Numbered from the stretch's first letter, positions 11,770 through 23,945 are shown. The stretch: 64,000 bases of DNA from Tetracentron sinense (GCA_015143295.1 CM026566.1:6063072-6127071); one strand, 5' to 3'. Notes: a model not told the origin generated them from the letters alone. Numbers and translations: made by a program.

Positions 11770-12320
11770 TTGTTAGTGTACTAAGACCAGGTACGGGCAT
11801 TAACATCTGTTCCCTAACACGCATGAAAGGATATAAGTATACTAAGACCAGTTACGGGCACTAGTATCTATTTCCAAGACAAGAATAATATGAAAGTATG
11901 CTAGTGTACTAAGACCAGGTACGGGTACTAGCATATGATTCCAAGGCAAATATGAAAGGGTGTTAATGTACTAAGACCAGGTACGGGCATTAACACCTGT
12001 TTCCAACAAGTATGAGAGGCTACTAGTATACTAAGACCAAGTACGGGTACTAGTATCTGTCTCCAAGCAAGAATCAAGAAATATGGAAGGGTGATAATGT
12101 ACTAAGACCAGGTATGGACACTAGCATATGTTTCCAAGGCAAATATGAAAGGGTGTTAATGTACTAAGACTAGGTACGAGCATTAACACTTGTTTCCAAC
12201 AAGTATAAGAGGATACTAGTATACTAAGACCAGGTACGGGTACTAGTATCTATCTCAAAGCATAAATTAAGAAATATGGAAGGGTGATAATGTACTAAGG
12301 CCAGGTACGGGCATTATCAT
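11770..12320 (+). repeat. Array of nine stem-loop units in D 5' LTR
   Basis: About 60 bp units share the loop TACTAAGACCAGGTACGGG but have different stems. Examples: GTTAGTG/CATTAAC (11772/11798), ATGCTAGT/ACTAGCAT (11898/11927), GGTGTTAATG/CATTAACACC (11959/11988), GATACTAGTA/TACTAGTATC (12212/12241), GATAATG/CATTATC (12286/12312). Both arms change together, so pairing is kept. One unit (about 12090-12130) has a left arm of one type and a right arm of another. Linkers contain TTTCCAA(G/C)AAG. No coding sense. Confidence 0.85.
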
Positions 12321-13127
12321 CTGTTCCTAGGCAAATAAGAAAATTCACAAGTAAGTCGACAAGAAAACACGCATGATACTCACGAGACAAGAATCAGAGA
12401 AGAACCTAGTATGTCCGTCTATTTCATAGTTCGGGTGCTAGCTAATGAGAACAACCTCATAAGACATGTAAGGAACCTACAAGAAGCATAAAATGTAAAG
12501 TGTAAATTACAAGAATCATAAGGAAGGTAAAAAAAGGTTTTAGGCAAAGCATGAACCCTAAGTATGAGTTTAAATATGATGCTCAAGATTATATTTGTTA
12601 TTTGTTATTGCTTCTGCACTCTGATTTTTGAAATGTGATGATGAACTGTATGATGTATGTTATTTTATTGTTATTACTATTGTTAGTTAGTAGCTTGTAC
12701 TCGATGAGTGTTCCATGCTCAGCCGTACTTTTATGTCGGCAGGTACATTATGTGATATGTGGACTCTTGTCCCTTGGATCGAGGTAGCTTAGGGTGAGCA
12801 GGAGGTTATTCGGATGCTTACCTAGATATTAGGAGGCTTGGCATATGGCCAATGGTTGGGATGAGTGGGAGAGAGACATGTATTTGGGTTCTTGTGTTTG
12901 GGGATACTGTCTCACTTGAGTTGGGACTCAAGTTGAAGAGTTCATGTTCATGTTGTAAATCCTATTCAATTATTGTAATCATTTGCACTTGGAATATAGT
13001 TAAGTCATTAAAGAAATTTTTAGTTCTCTATTTTGCATGCCTTGTATACTCTTACAGGTTGATTAAGGTTAAGTCACGTCACCAAAGTATCCCAACTCCT
13101 AGGGGGTATTTTGGGGCATTACAGAAG

Positions 13128-13140
13128 TGGTATCAAAGCC
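13128..13140 (+). promoter_or_regulatory. Primer binding site of element D
   Basis: TGGTATCAAAGCC four bases after the LTR end; initiator-Met tRNA type with one change. Confidence 0.8.
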
Positions 13141-14521
13141 TAGGCATTAGGTCTCTAGGGTCGTTTAGAGAATGATACCATGAATAAACCAAGGCATTAG
13201 GTTCATCTTAGGAGTCGTATTCCAAGTATGGACTAATTACTTAATCCTTGTCCATAACGGTTTGATTTCAACTAAAGTTAGCGTATATTCTCCCTAGAAA
13301 AATTGCAAATTTTATATACTTATACTATTATGTGTTGAATTGTTATGTGGTATTATACCTTGTGTTGTGTGCATATTATATGTTGCATGCTTAGTGAAAA
13401 ACCTATGATATATGAACAGGTTTCCCAATTAGACCCATGAGTGATGTGATACTCAGGCTAGAGTCTAGCCTAGGTGTTGGTTGACAAGGGAGGGGTAAGT
13501 CCTTGTCATGCATTGTGTTATTAGGTCTCTCTAGGGAATTGTTTCCCAAGAGAGGCTATAGGATGCTCTTAGGTCTTATAAGTCTAGTGTATTTAGAGTC
13601 GTTGTGAAAATAGGGACATAGGTTTTGATGTATGTATTATTATGCGTACCCGTGAAATTGCTTGTTAAACGATACTTAATGTGTCTTACATCACAAATAA
13701 GCATAACTCGTACATCACGATGTGACAATAAGTCCATGTGAGTTCTGGAAACCCCACGACTAGTAGGAACATATACGGATATCAACATATTTTTAACCAA
13801 CTCTGGGATGTTTGAGGCACACTTCTAGGTACAAATGCGCATTATTTGCAGCACGTCCTAAACCCAGTGCTCAGTCCCAAATGATTGGAAGAGCTCATGG
13901 ATGTCTGATGCACGTTTCTAGACATAGATGTGCGTTAATTCTGCAGCACGTTCTAGACCCGATGCTCAGTCCAAAAGGACAAATAAATTATAACTCCAAA
14001 GATAATCATGCATGACATGCACTTTCATGCATACCATAAGCATCATAAATAGCATACACTTCATACATACCATGCGCATCATGCATCTCATAAGCATCAT
14101 CCATAGCATGCATGTCATACATCACATAAGCATCATGCATGGCATAAGCATCATGCATTGCATGAACATCACACGCATATCATAAACATCATATGCACAT
14201 TGCATACGCATCATGTAGATTGTAGAAGCATCATACATGTCATCAAAATTAAGTGGATTTTACTTTTTAAAAAAAACACGCATTAGTCCTAATCCTAAGC
14301 CAGTTAATGCCTTAAGTATGTAACCGGTTAATATCTTAACCAAGTGTGAGGACTTAGTGCCGTATGCTAGGAAACATTAATGGTATGCTTACCTTATCTT
14401 ATTGTATACCTCGATGTATTATTATATATGTATAAACGTGAAATGATTGTTGAAATTAGGGACGAGATAAGTTGGGTTCCAAATTAGGCTCATGCTTTGC
14501 TATTGTCCTCAGGATTCGATC
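13141..14521 (+). other. Long leader of element D with two repeat tracts
   Basis: About 1.4 kb between PBS and gag, against about 0.4 kb in B. It holds a near-tandem duplication of about 95 bp (about 13813-13890 and 13907-13980, sharing GCAGCACGT and TGCTCAGTCC). It also holds a short-period tract rich in CATAAGCATCATGCAT variants (about 14005-14245). No gene is supported in it. Confidence 0.7.
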
Positions 14522-15065
14522 ATGAGACATGGCAATCGGGGTCGCAGTTACCCTATTAGGGGAAGCAGAGGTGATGCGTCGGTAGAGGATGAGGAACCTG
14601 ACCTTACACAAGTATTAGGGTCGATAGCTGAGACCTTAGCTATGCTCGCAGCTAGGCATCCCTCTACCCCCACTCCTACTATGACACTTGTACCTACTCC
14701 TGCACATCATGCCATGGGAATTGAGGCATTTCGAAGGATGAGGCCCCTGGTATTTTATGTTGGCATTGATCCATTGGTTGCTGAAGCATGGATCAGACAG
14801 CTGGAGAAGCTGTATTCAGTATTGTTGCCTACTGAGGTAGAGAAATTCACTTGGGCCACCTTCATGATGGAGGGTGAGGCCAATCAATGGTGGAGATCTA
14901 CCATCAGAACAAGGGACTAGACTCCCAAATCGACTTCCTATGTAACAAGAGTCATTCCAAGCTTCGAGGCCCCAACAGCCCATACAGCCTCCACGTCAGG
15001 CTAATGAGGGTCAAGTTTTTGCTATCTCAGGGCAAGATGCTCAGGCACCTAATGATATTGCATGA
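14522..15065 (+). pseudogene. Gag remnant of element D
   Basis: ATG 14522 (MRHGNRGRSY) aligns with the gag starts of A, B and E. The N-terminal part runs through GIEAFRRMRPLVFY, AEAWIRQLEKLYSVL and EGEANQWWRSTIRTRD, then stops at about 14919. After a gap the reading resumes in another frame with RPQQPIQPPRQANEGQVFAI and ends at TGA 15063-15065, which matches the extreme C-terminus of Gag in B. The rest of capsid and both zinc knuckles are deleted. The splice-donor-like AAG-GTACGC seen after gag in A, B and E is not present here. Confidence 0.8.
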
Positions 15066-15373
15066 ATGTCGAGAGATAGAAATTTTGGTTGTAAATGATG
15101 ACGTAATGTTGTGTTTAAATATGTTCCATACATGTATAAACATATTATATTATGCTATGGAATTTTTCTTATTTTTCGTGGGTGATTAGTGACTTGAAAA
15201 ACCTAAGTGCCTTGCCAACAAGCAAGTGCCTAGTCTTGTGTTGATGGATGAAGGATTAGTGTGTCCTTAGTATAACTAGGTGACAGAGTTCAAGTTTGTG
15301 TGTGAGAGAGGTGTCCCCGCCTGATTTGGTGTCATCCAAATTTTGAGGACGAAATTTTTGTAAGGGGGGAGAA
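15066..15373 (+). other. 3' tail and polypurine tract of element D (pol deleted)
   Basis: About 300 bp with no pol domain, ending in GAGGACGAAATTTTTG and the purine tract AAGGGGGGAGAA directly before TGTAGCACCCC. In complete relatives more than 3 kb of pol would lie here. Confidence 0.75.
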
Positions 15374-17005
15374 TGTAGCACCCCGAAACTTTTCGTAGCT
15401 AATGAATAAGGTTCTCGTAGCCAATTGGCCTTTCATGTAGTATAATTAATAAATAAATAAGAATTTAATGATTTCAAAACCCCAGAAATGTTCATTTTCA
15501 AAAGACGAATCCAACGCAAGTTGAATTGTCAAAATCCGACAAACGAGTCAAAAGTTATGGCGAAAACACCGAAGTAGGAAAAATGAGAAAAATCGACAAA
15601 ATGGGCGACATACAGACCAACCGGTCGACCGTTCTAGCCACTGGTCGACTCGTAGCCTACCGGTTGAACGCTCTAACCACCAGTCGACCGCTCTCACACT
15701 AAATGTTCTATGGGAAAATTTTCCAGATAGGAGATTTTGACCGGTCGACCGCTCCTCACCACTGATCGACCGCTCATATGACCGGTCAACCGCTCCTCGA
15801 GCACTTGGCCTAATTGGTCTATTTTGGCCGAAATTTTATGGGTAGGGTGGTCATTTGGTCACCCCCTTTTTTCTATATAAAGCCCCAACTCGTGGGTGAG
15901 GGTTTCATAATCCCTCAAAGCTTATATTTGGGGATTTTGGGAGATTGGAGAAGGAAGAGAAAGGAAAGCTAGGGTTTGGACCAATGTTTGGTGTTTGCGA
16001 TCAAACGAAAGCTTGGATCTCATCTTCCCTCAAGTTCTCCTTCAATTTTCAAAGGTTAGTACACCCTACTAACTTCCTTAGTAATAACCTAGGTTCCTTC
16101 CTCAAATATGATGAGTTTATATGTTGTTGTCCTTTTTTCTTGAGATATGATGTAATCCCTATAATAAACAAGATAAACAGATAAAGGTGTGGGAATGTGC
16201 GAATGGATGGGGGATTGTGGCGAATGGATGCCGTGTGGGGTGATGTATGTAGTGTGATGGATAATGGTGGAAGGGCATTTTCAAGCATAATGAATACACG
16301 CTTGTGTTTGTTGAAAAATATGCACTAAGAAACTTAAATTGAAAGACTATAAATGTGATGCCTAAGAAGTGTTTGATAAAATGCTTAAATGTGAACTGGA
16401 ATTATAAAAGCATGAATTGAGTTATTCTTTCTAAATGCCTACCTTGATCAAATGACTTTACATGCTATCTATCTTCCCATTGGATTATATTAAGAATTGA
16501 AATGCTACACTCATGTGATCCTCCTATTCAAGCATGTCATTATGTCTACTACAATTGCTACACACACGCAGCCATGCATGCATGAACTGGGTTTTCAAGA
16601 ATATATGCATATGATAAATCAAGTAAAAATATTACATGTCAAGGAGGTTGGAAGCCCAGGGATGTACGGATGCTAGCCTTCGGCTCACAAGTTAAACGAA
16701 CATGAATATCAAGGATAGGGCATATCCCTAGGATATGTCATACCTGACTCACAAGAAAACACGAAAAGCAAGAATCCAGAAACATGGAAGGGTGTTAGTG
16801 TACTAAGACCAGGTACGGGCACTAACATCTGTTCCCCAACACGCATGAAAGGATATTAGTGTACTAAGACTAGGTACGGGCACTAGTATCTGTTTCCAAG
16901 ACAAGAATAATACGAAAGTATGCTAGTGTACTAAGACCAGGTACGGGCATTAGCATATGTTTTGAAGAAAAATATGAAAGGGTGTTAATGTACTAAGACC
17001 AAGTT
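15374..17005 (+). repeat. 3' LTR of element D, first part
   Basis: TGTAGCACCCC onward, matching 10337-12000 closely. TATATAA at 15874. Palindromes at 15617-15795 have decayed (for example CGGTTGAACG for CGGTCGAC). Three complete stem-loop units lie at 16789-16970; the fourth is split at 17005 by element F. Bases 17001-17005 (AAGTT) are F's left target duplication. Confidence 0.9.
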
Positions 17006-18600
17006 TGTAGAGCCCCGAATTTCACATGCACTCTTCATGTGAGTAGGGTTGTGAATAGTGCTGTGAAAATTTTCAATTCAAGAGTTTTCGTAGTAGTCGG
17101 GCCTCCCATGCACATGGGTTTTGCCCAACAGGTTACCTTAGTTGGCTTAAGAACTTAGGATCGTGAGTTATGAGAATGGTGTAGAGGTGGGATTCAAGGT
17201 AGATGGGGTATGAGAATACCCTAAGTGTCAAGAGGAACGTCTTAACATTATTCTCAACTTTGAATATCTCTAGTTTTCTCATCTCTCATTGGAATCGAGT
17301 GATTCTTGAACCATTAGAACCGTATTAAAATCCTCTTCAAGGTTCATGTTTAACATTTTTCCATATTTTGATTCTAAGCTTAGTCAAAAGTGGGTTTTTC
17401 ATTGTTTTTCTGCTGAAATTGCAGACCAGTCTACTTGTGGGCCCCTTTGGACTATCTAAAACTCTGAATTAAGAGTTTCATAAAACATGAAAGTTGTTCC
17501 CCTTCGAAAGACAAGTCCAACGCAAGCTAAATCATCAAAATCTGATAAACGAGTCAAAAGTTATGGTCAAAATACCAAAGTGGGGTAAAATCTATCGGAA
17601 TCAGGAAAAGGGGAGTGCGATCTATCGCAAATAAGGTGCGATCGACCGAAAAATAGTGCGATCTATTGCAGATTTCTATGATCGATCGTATTCAGGCAAG
17701 TTTTTTTGATTTCCCTTCGGGTCTATGTGCGATAGATCGCACTCGCGCCCAGTTTGCTCTTAAAACCGAGATTTTTGGGGGAACCTAAACCTAGAGAGGG
17801 ATTGAGAGGGAGAAAGGGGAGGAAGATTGGGGATTTCCAAGAGGGGTTTTGTGGAGATCAAGGGTAGCCCAAGCTTGAAAATTTTCAAGTAAGGATCTCC
17901 CCCAAAGCAACAAGAGTTCTTCAAACCCAAGAGGGGTTCTTCCTCAAGTTGGAACTACACATCAAGGGTTTTCTTCACCCTATTCAAGGTCGGTAGCCTA
18001 TACTACCCTCCTAGTTCACCTTCTTCTCACTTTTCTTCCTTTTTATTTGTTTTCCCTAATTTCTAAGAATAAGAATGGTTGGTATGTATAGATGGAGTGT
18101 GCATGGGCGATTGGATGCCGTGTGTATGTTATGTAATGAACGAAATGGGGAGGGAATTGTACTAATAACGAACACACATGTATGTTGTGAGCATTAACCC
18201 ACCTAGAAATCCAAGATTTAGGATTAACCATAATGCACATACCAAATGTTTGATGAAATGCCTTAATGAAGAAGATGATGATTTATTCATAGAAAATGCA
18301 TGTGTGAATTCCTTTACTTCCTAGAATGGCATGTGGATAGATTAAATGCTTAATTGTTTGATTTAATTCTTGATTAAATGCAAATGATTTCATGCCAATG
18401 TCATCCTTAATTGTACACGAATCCACGAGCATGACATGTAGTCCACGAGTAGGATCTTCAAGCATTAAACACCATGTTTGTTTTCAAGGTTTTATTCCCG
18501 GTTCACGAACACCATGACAAGGCCAAACGAAAGAGTTGGTAAATAGAGGTGGGGCATATCTTACGATATGTTTTGCCTCACTTTTGACAAGAACAAGAAT
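17006..18600 (+). repeat. Solo LTR F, first part
   Basis: Contains the shared phrase AAATCATCAAAATCTGATAA, then palindromes of a different type (TGCGATCTATCGCA and GATCGACCG, 17590-17740). A leader follows with splice-like pyrimidine tracts, and a hairpin CATATC/GATATG near 18554-18568 at the position of the long hairpin in D. Ends in AGAAT, the left flank of E. Confidence 0.8.
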
Positions 18601-20989
18601 TGTCACGCCCTAAAATATCCCCTAGGAGTTAAGAGATACTTTAGGTGTGACACTTCGTACCTGCCAAACCATCCTGTAATTAGCAAGATAAATACAGTGA
18701 TAATCAGAGCATGGAAGCTAAGTATAAATACGGAAGCGTGAACTAACATTTTTTTTTCTTTTCTATAGTTCTCAAAATGTTATTCCAAGTGAACATAAAT
18801 ACAAAACATGTCTAAGTCTAAGGTGGACAGGCCCACCTATCAAAATATCAAAATACATCAAATTCCCTCACACTCTTCCCTCAACAGTAGTCGAGGTATG
18901 GCCACACGTCAAGGTCTCGGTCCGCCTGAGACTGTAGTGGGATAGATGGTTCTCTCTCCTTTATGTACTCTTCCTCGACCCAAGGCTCCGGGTCGAGGGC
19001 TCCCTCAGTACCTGCCGACATGAAAGTACGGCTGAGCATGGAATACTCAACGAGTGCAAGCTACTAGCTAACCATAACAATAATAAACACGAAAAGAGTA
19101 ATACAATACAAAGCATCAATTCAAGGCAATAGTAGCATCATAAAAATAAACAATATTAGACATGGAGCAATATTATCATCTTGATGTACGTGTATGAATG
19201 CAAAAACACCGATAAAACCCATGCTTGAAAACCCATGTCAGGTCTCGGTATGCCTCGTGGAAATCATGTATGCGTGCATGCATGAATGCCTTGTCCTCAT
19301 CTTGTGAACTTTCATCTTGTAACTTGTGAGCCAGAGGTTAGCACCCGAATCTCCCTGGGCTGCCAACCTCATTGATATAGGGTTTTCTTGTGAGCCAGAG
19401 GCTAGTACCCGAATGTCCTTGGGCTACCAACCTCCTTGAAAATAGGTGATTTTTATTACTTGTTTAGTTTTCTTGTGAGCCAGAGGCTAGTACCCGAATT
19501 TTCCTGGGCTACCAACCTCCTTGACAATAGGTGTTTTAGGGGTTTTCTTGTGAGCCAGAGGCTAGTACCCGAATCTCCCTGGGCTACCAACCTCCTTGAC
19601 ATGTAATGTTTTCTTGTTGATTATTAAATGCATATGCTCTTGAAAAACTCGGTTCATGCCTACATGCGTGCTCATGTGCGTGCCAATAGTGAAAATCATG
19701 AGAATACGATTAACAAGAGAGATATTGCATCCTATTCCAATTCATAGTATAAACATGAAATACTTTAAGTAATCCACATGCTTTTTGTCAAGACATCATT
19801 TATAGAAACAATTGCATAAGGCCTCCATTCATTCATTTCCTTAAATTCATTTAACCTTTGTTTAGGCATTTTATCAAACATATGGTGTGCAACAATTCTT
19901 AGTCCTTCCATTCCCTATTTTTAGTGCATACCTTCCATCACATCATCAAGGTGAGTTTATTATTTATAAAATGCCCATCCACCATTGCCATCACACACAT
20001 CACACATCATACATCTCGGCGTCCAATTGCCACATCCAACATCCCATCCACACATCCACACCCTTTTCCATTATCTTGTTTATATTCAGTGGAGATGACA
20101 CATTTCATAAGGAGGAAACATAATATAAAGAATATAAAGAATCACATTTTTATATAGAAACCTAGATTATTGCTAGGGAAAGTTAGTAGGGTGTACTAAC
20201 CTTAGATCAAGGCTTGACCTTGGTAGGAACCTTGATTGAAGCTCCAACTTGGAAGGAGGGAACCTTTGCTTGAAGGAGACTTGAGTTGGGCAAGAAAACC
20301 CCTTGCAAAACGTGCGTGAGTGCTGCCCTAGCTTGGAGAATGGCTCCCACACGAGCTTGAGCCTTGGAATTGAAGCAATCCAAGTTGAGGATGATCTAGG
20401 GTTCTTAAACCCCTTTGATTCCTTCTCAAAATCAAAACCCTAGGTTAGAGTTTCTTCTCCTCTCTCTCTAACTCTCAAAAGCTTCTAAGTGTTGTAAATA
20501 AATACCTAAGGCTTGGGCAAGCTTTAAGAAGAAAGGGTTTAACCCCCAAAAGATGAAAACACCCTTACTGAAAATTCTGTAAAAAACGCGGGGACCGAGC
20601 GATCGGTGTTTAAGACCGATCGATTAGTTGCCTACCGAGCGATTGGTTTCCTGACCGAGCAATCGGTCAAAAACTAGTTCTCTGGAAAATTTTTCCATAC
20701 AAAATTTCTAACCAGTCGATAGCCACCGATCGATCGGTTTTGGACCGATCGATCGCTGATGAGGACCGAGCGATTGGTGCTCTGCAGGTTCCACTGTTTT
20801 GGTCATATCTTTTGACTCGTTCGTCCGATTTCGACGATTCAACTTGTGTTGGATTCGTCTTTCAAAAATGAACATTTCTAACATTTTGGAATTTCTAATT
20901 TCTCACTTATTTATTAATTAAACTACGAGAAAGGCCAATTAGCTATGAAAATGCTATTCATTAATGTTGGAAAAGTTCGGGGTGCTACA
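18601..20989 (-). repeat. 3' LTR of element E
   Basis: 2389 bp (plus-strand ends TGTCACGCCC and GGTGCTACA). Holds four copies of the GAGCCAGAGGC(T)AG...GGGCTACCAACCTCC repeat (19325-19590), the hairpin pair (about 19010-19055) and U3 palindromes (20590-20780). Confidence 0.92.
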
Positions 20990-21002
20990 TTCTCCCCCTT
21001 AC
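20990..21002 (-). promoter_or_regulatory. Polypurine tract of element E
   Basis: Plus-strand TTCTCCCCCTTAC, i.e. GTAAGGGGGAGAA on the coding strand just before the 3' LTR. The conserved TTTCGAGGACGAAATTTTTG follows at 21003-21022. Confidence 0.85.
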
Positions 21003-21074
21003 AAAAATTTCGTCCTCGAAATTTAGACGATGCGTGCATTACTATTCAAACAAAATCACAAGTCATATACAAAT

Positions 21075-22244
21075 TCATCCAAACAACTCGGGGTACTTCG
21101 CTTTGACTTGGGCCTCACATTCCCATGTAGCCTCTTCTCGAGCGTGATGTTGCCATTGCACGAGAATTAGTGGTATAGTCTTGTTGCGAAACACTTGGTC
21201 TCTTCGATCCAATATGTGAACCGGCTTCTCAACCAAAGTGAGGTCCTCTCGAATATCCACCGGATCAAGCTCGATGACATGAGAAGGATCCGGGATGTAC
21301 TTCCGAAGCATGGAGATGTGAAACACGTGGTGGACCGCCGCCATGTGAGCGGGCAAAGCAACACGGTAAGCTACCTCACCGACTCTAGTAATGATCTCGA
21401 ACGGACCCACATATCTTGGGCTAAGTTTGCCTCTCTTCCCGAATCTCATAGCACCCTTGGTTGTTGAAATCTTGACAAAAACAAAGTCATCGACTCGGAA
21501 TTCAAGATACCTCCTTCGGTTGTCGGCATAGCTTTTCTGTTGGTCTTGTGCGATCTTCAACCTCTCCCAAATGAGCTTGACTCTATCCGCAGTTTGTTCA
21601 ATCAATTCAGAACCCAAAATTTTCCTTTCTCTAACTTCGTCCCAATACAAAGGGGATCTACAACTTCTTCCATACAAGGCTTCAAAAGGTGCTATTTGTA
21701 TGCTTGCTTGATAACTATTGTTGTAAGCGAATTCCACCAAAGGTAGGTGATCTTCCCAACTTCTTTTAAAATCTAGCGTACAAGCTCGGAGCATGTCTTC
21801 TATCACCTGATTCACCCTCTCGGTTTGCCTGTCGGTCTGTGGGTGGAAAGTCGTGCTAAAGTCCAGTCGGGAACCCATGGCATCCTGAAAGCTCTTCCAG
21901 AACCTGGAAGTGAAGCGAGGGTCTCTATCCAACACAATGCTCACCGGCACCCCGTGCAATCGGACTATTTCCTTGATGTATAGCTCCGCTAACTGATTTG
22001 AGTTGAACGTAGTCCGGTACGGTAAGAAATGGGCATAATTCGTGAGTCTATCGACAACAACCCATATAGCATCGGTCTTTCTAACTGTCTTTGGCAACCC
22101 CATAATGAAGTCCATAGAGATATGTTCCCATTTCCACTCGGGAATAGGGAGAGACTGCAAAAGTCCAGCCGGTCTCAAATGCTCTGCTTTCACCTGTTGG
22201 CACACCAAACACCGTACCACATACTCCGCAACCTCCCTCTTCAT
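21075..22244 (-). pseudogene. Integrase and chromodomain-like tail of element E
   Basis: The reading (389 codons) includes the second half of the HHCC finger ([12 protein letters not shown]), the core with MDFIMGLPKT (first Asp), [12 protein letters not shown] (second Asp) and [19 protein letters not shown] (catalytic Glu), the RYVGPFEI GPF motif, and a chromodomain-like tail (LVQWQHHAREEATWE...YPELFG). The upstream pol frame is interrupted at about 22246 by TAA. In A the tri-peptide before RDPRF is VSD; here it reads VLD. An intact protein would direct insertion, perhaps guided to chromatin by the tail. Confidence 0.85.
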
Positions 22245-22247
22245 GTT

Positions 22248-23945
22248 TTACCACCAAAAGTGACTCTTGAGGTTTCGGTACATCTTTGTACCCCCAGGAT
22301 GCACTGTGTACTTTGAACGGTGTGCTTCATCTATAATCTCTCGTCGAAGATCCACATTGGCTAGGACACATAGTCTTCCTTTGAATGTAATAGCACCTTG
22401 GCTAGTGAGAGAGAAGTCCGTACTACCTTTGGCAACTTCCTTGTCCCGGAAAGCCAACAAGTCAGCATCCGTGGCCTGGTATTCCTGGATCAAGTCTATA
22501 ATGTACGGCCGAACCGTAACATTTGCCAAAATGGGACTGCGGACGGAGTCATTCACATTGATGTCCAAATTTGCCAAATCTTCTAACAATCTCCATTCTC
22601 GCACTAACATGTGAGCCAACAACCCCGGTGGTTTCCTACTCAAAGCGTTTGCCACCACATTTGCTTTTCCTGGGTGATATTGGATAGTGCACTCATAGTC
22701 TTTTAAGAACTCAATCCAACGCCACTGCCATAAATTTAGCTCTTTTTGAGAAAATAGGTACTTGAGACTCTTGTGATTCGTGAACACATAGAACTCTACC
22801 CCGTAAAGGTAATGGCGCCAAATCTTGAGTGCAAACACGACCGCCGCAAGCTCCAAGTCGTGAGTGAGATAGTTCTTTTCATGCTCTTTCAATTGCCTTG
22901 ATGCATAGGCAATGACCTTCTTGTGTTGCATTAGGACACACCCGAGCCCAACATGCGAGGCATCACTATACACCTTATAACCAACATGCCCTGAAGGCAC
23001 AGTAAGGACGGGGGCCGTAGTAAGCCGCTTCTTCAGTTCCGTGAAACTGATTTCACACTTCTCGCTCCATACAAACTTGGCATTCTTTCATGTCAGGTAA
23101 GTGAGAGGTGCGGCCAAACTGGAGAATCCCTCCACAAATCTCCAATAATAGCCTGCCAATCCGAGGAAACTACGTATCTCCGTGACGCTCTTGGGCCTCT
23201 CCCAACTCATGACTGCCTCAACCTGGGCTGGATCTACAGAAATGCCCTCGGCCGACACCACGTGTCCAAGAAATGCGACATTCTCTAACCAGAACTCACA
23301 CTTACTCAATTTGGCATATAGCCTATGCTCTCTCAACATCTCTAGAGCAAAGTGGAGGTCTCGTGCGTGATCTTCCTATGTCTGGGAATACACCAAAATG
23401 TCATCAATGAATACAATCACGCATCGATCCAAATACAATCGGAACACCCGGTTCATCAAGTCCATGAACACTGCCGGTGCATTCGTCAGCCCAAAAGGCA
23501 TGACAAGGAACTCGTAATGCCCATACCGAGTCCTGAAAGCCGTCTTCTGAACATCTTCCACCTTGATCTTTAATTGATGATACCCCAATCTAAGATCAAT
23601 TTTAGAGAAGAATTTCGCTCCCTTCAGTTGGTCAAATAGGTCGTCTATCCGTGGCAAGGGATAACGATTCTTGATAGTTGCCTTGTTCAACTGACGGTAG
23701 TCTATACACATTCTCATAGACCCGTCCTTCTTCATAAAGAGGCGAGCAATGTCCCTCTCTCTTAATCCTCGGAAGTGGAAAGACTTAACCCCTTTCGGCT
23801 TGAAGTTCACCATCTTTTCAACACACGCAACATGCCCGTGATGGTTTGCCAACCAATCCATCCTTAGGATGACATCAAAATCCAAGTCTTGGAAATCTAA
23901 GATGATGAGATCGGCTAATAGTTCATTCTCCCCTACTTGAACCAC
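22248..23945 (-). pseudogene. Reverse transcriptase and RNase H of element E, with 92-codon deletion
   Basis: RT palm motifs [28 protein letters not shown] and [11 protein letters not shown] (FIDD at about 23398-23409) are present. The thumb/connection [20 protein letters not shown] and the RNase H region [17 protein letters not shown] to [20 protein letters not shown] follow. A TGA at about 23088 and a frame stop near 23372 interrupt it. Compared with A, bases corresponding to A 40111-40386 are missing at about 23735-23745. The deletion is in frame, with a 3-base GAG match at the ends. It removes the protease-RT linker and the start of RT, so the enzyme would be inactive. Confidence 0.85.

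Larger units (their letters stand above)
10337..13123 (+). repeat. 5' LTR of element D
   Basis: 2787 bp, ending GGGGCATTACA. From left to right: a block with the phrase CGTCAAAATCCGACAAAC shared by several families; GGTCGACC palindromes (10576-10775); TATATAA (10854-10860); perfect hairpin GAGGGTTT/AAACCCTC (10878-10896); two small introns-like leaders without coding sense; one copy of the GCTAGCCTCTGG-TTCACAAG block (11649); a perfect long hairpin (11692-11722); nine stem-loop units (11770-12320); and the hairpin pair near 12700-12745. Confidence 0.92.

Noticed and set aside
11770..12320. CRISPR-like array of regular repeats
   Set aside because: Plant retrotransposon LTR; the variable parts are hairpin arms paired with each other, not unique spacers.
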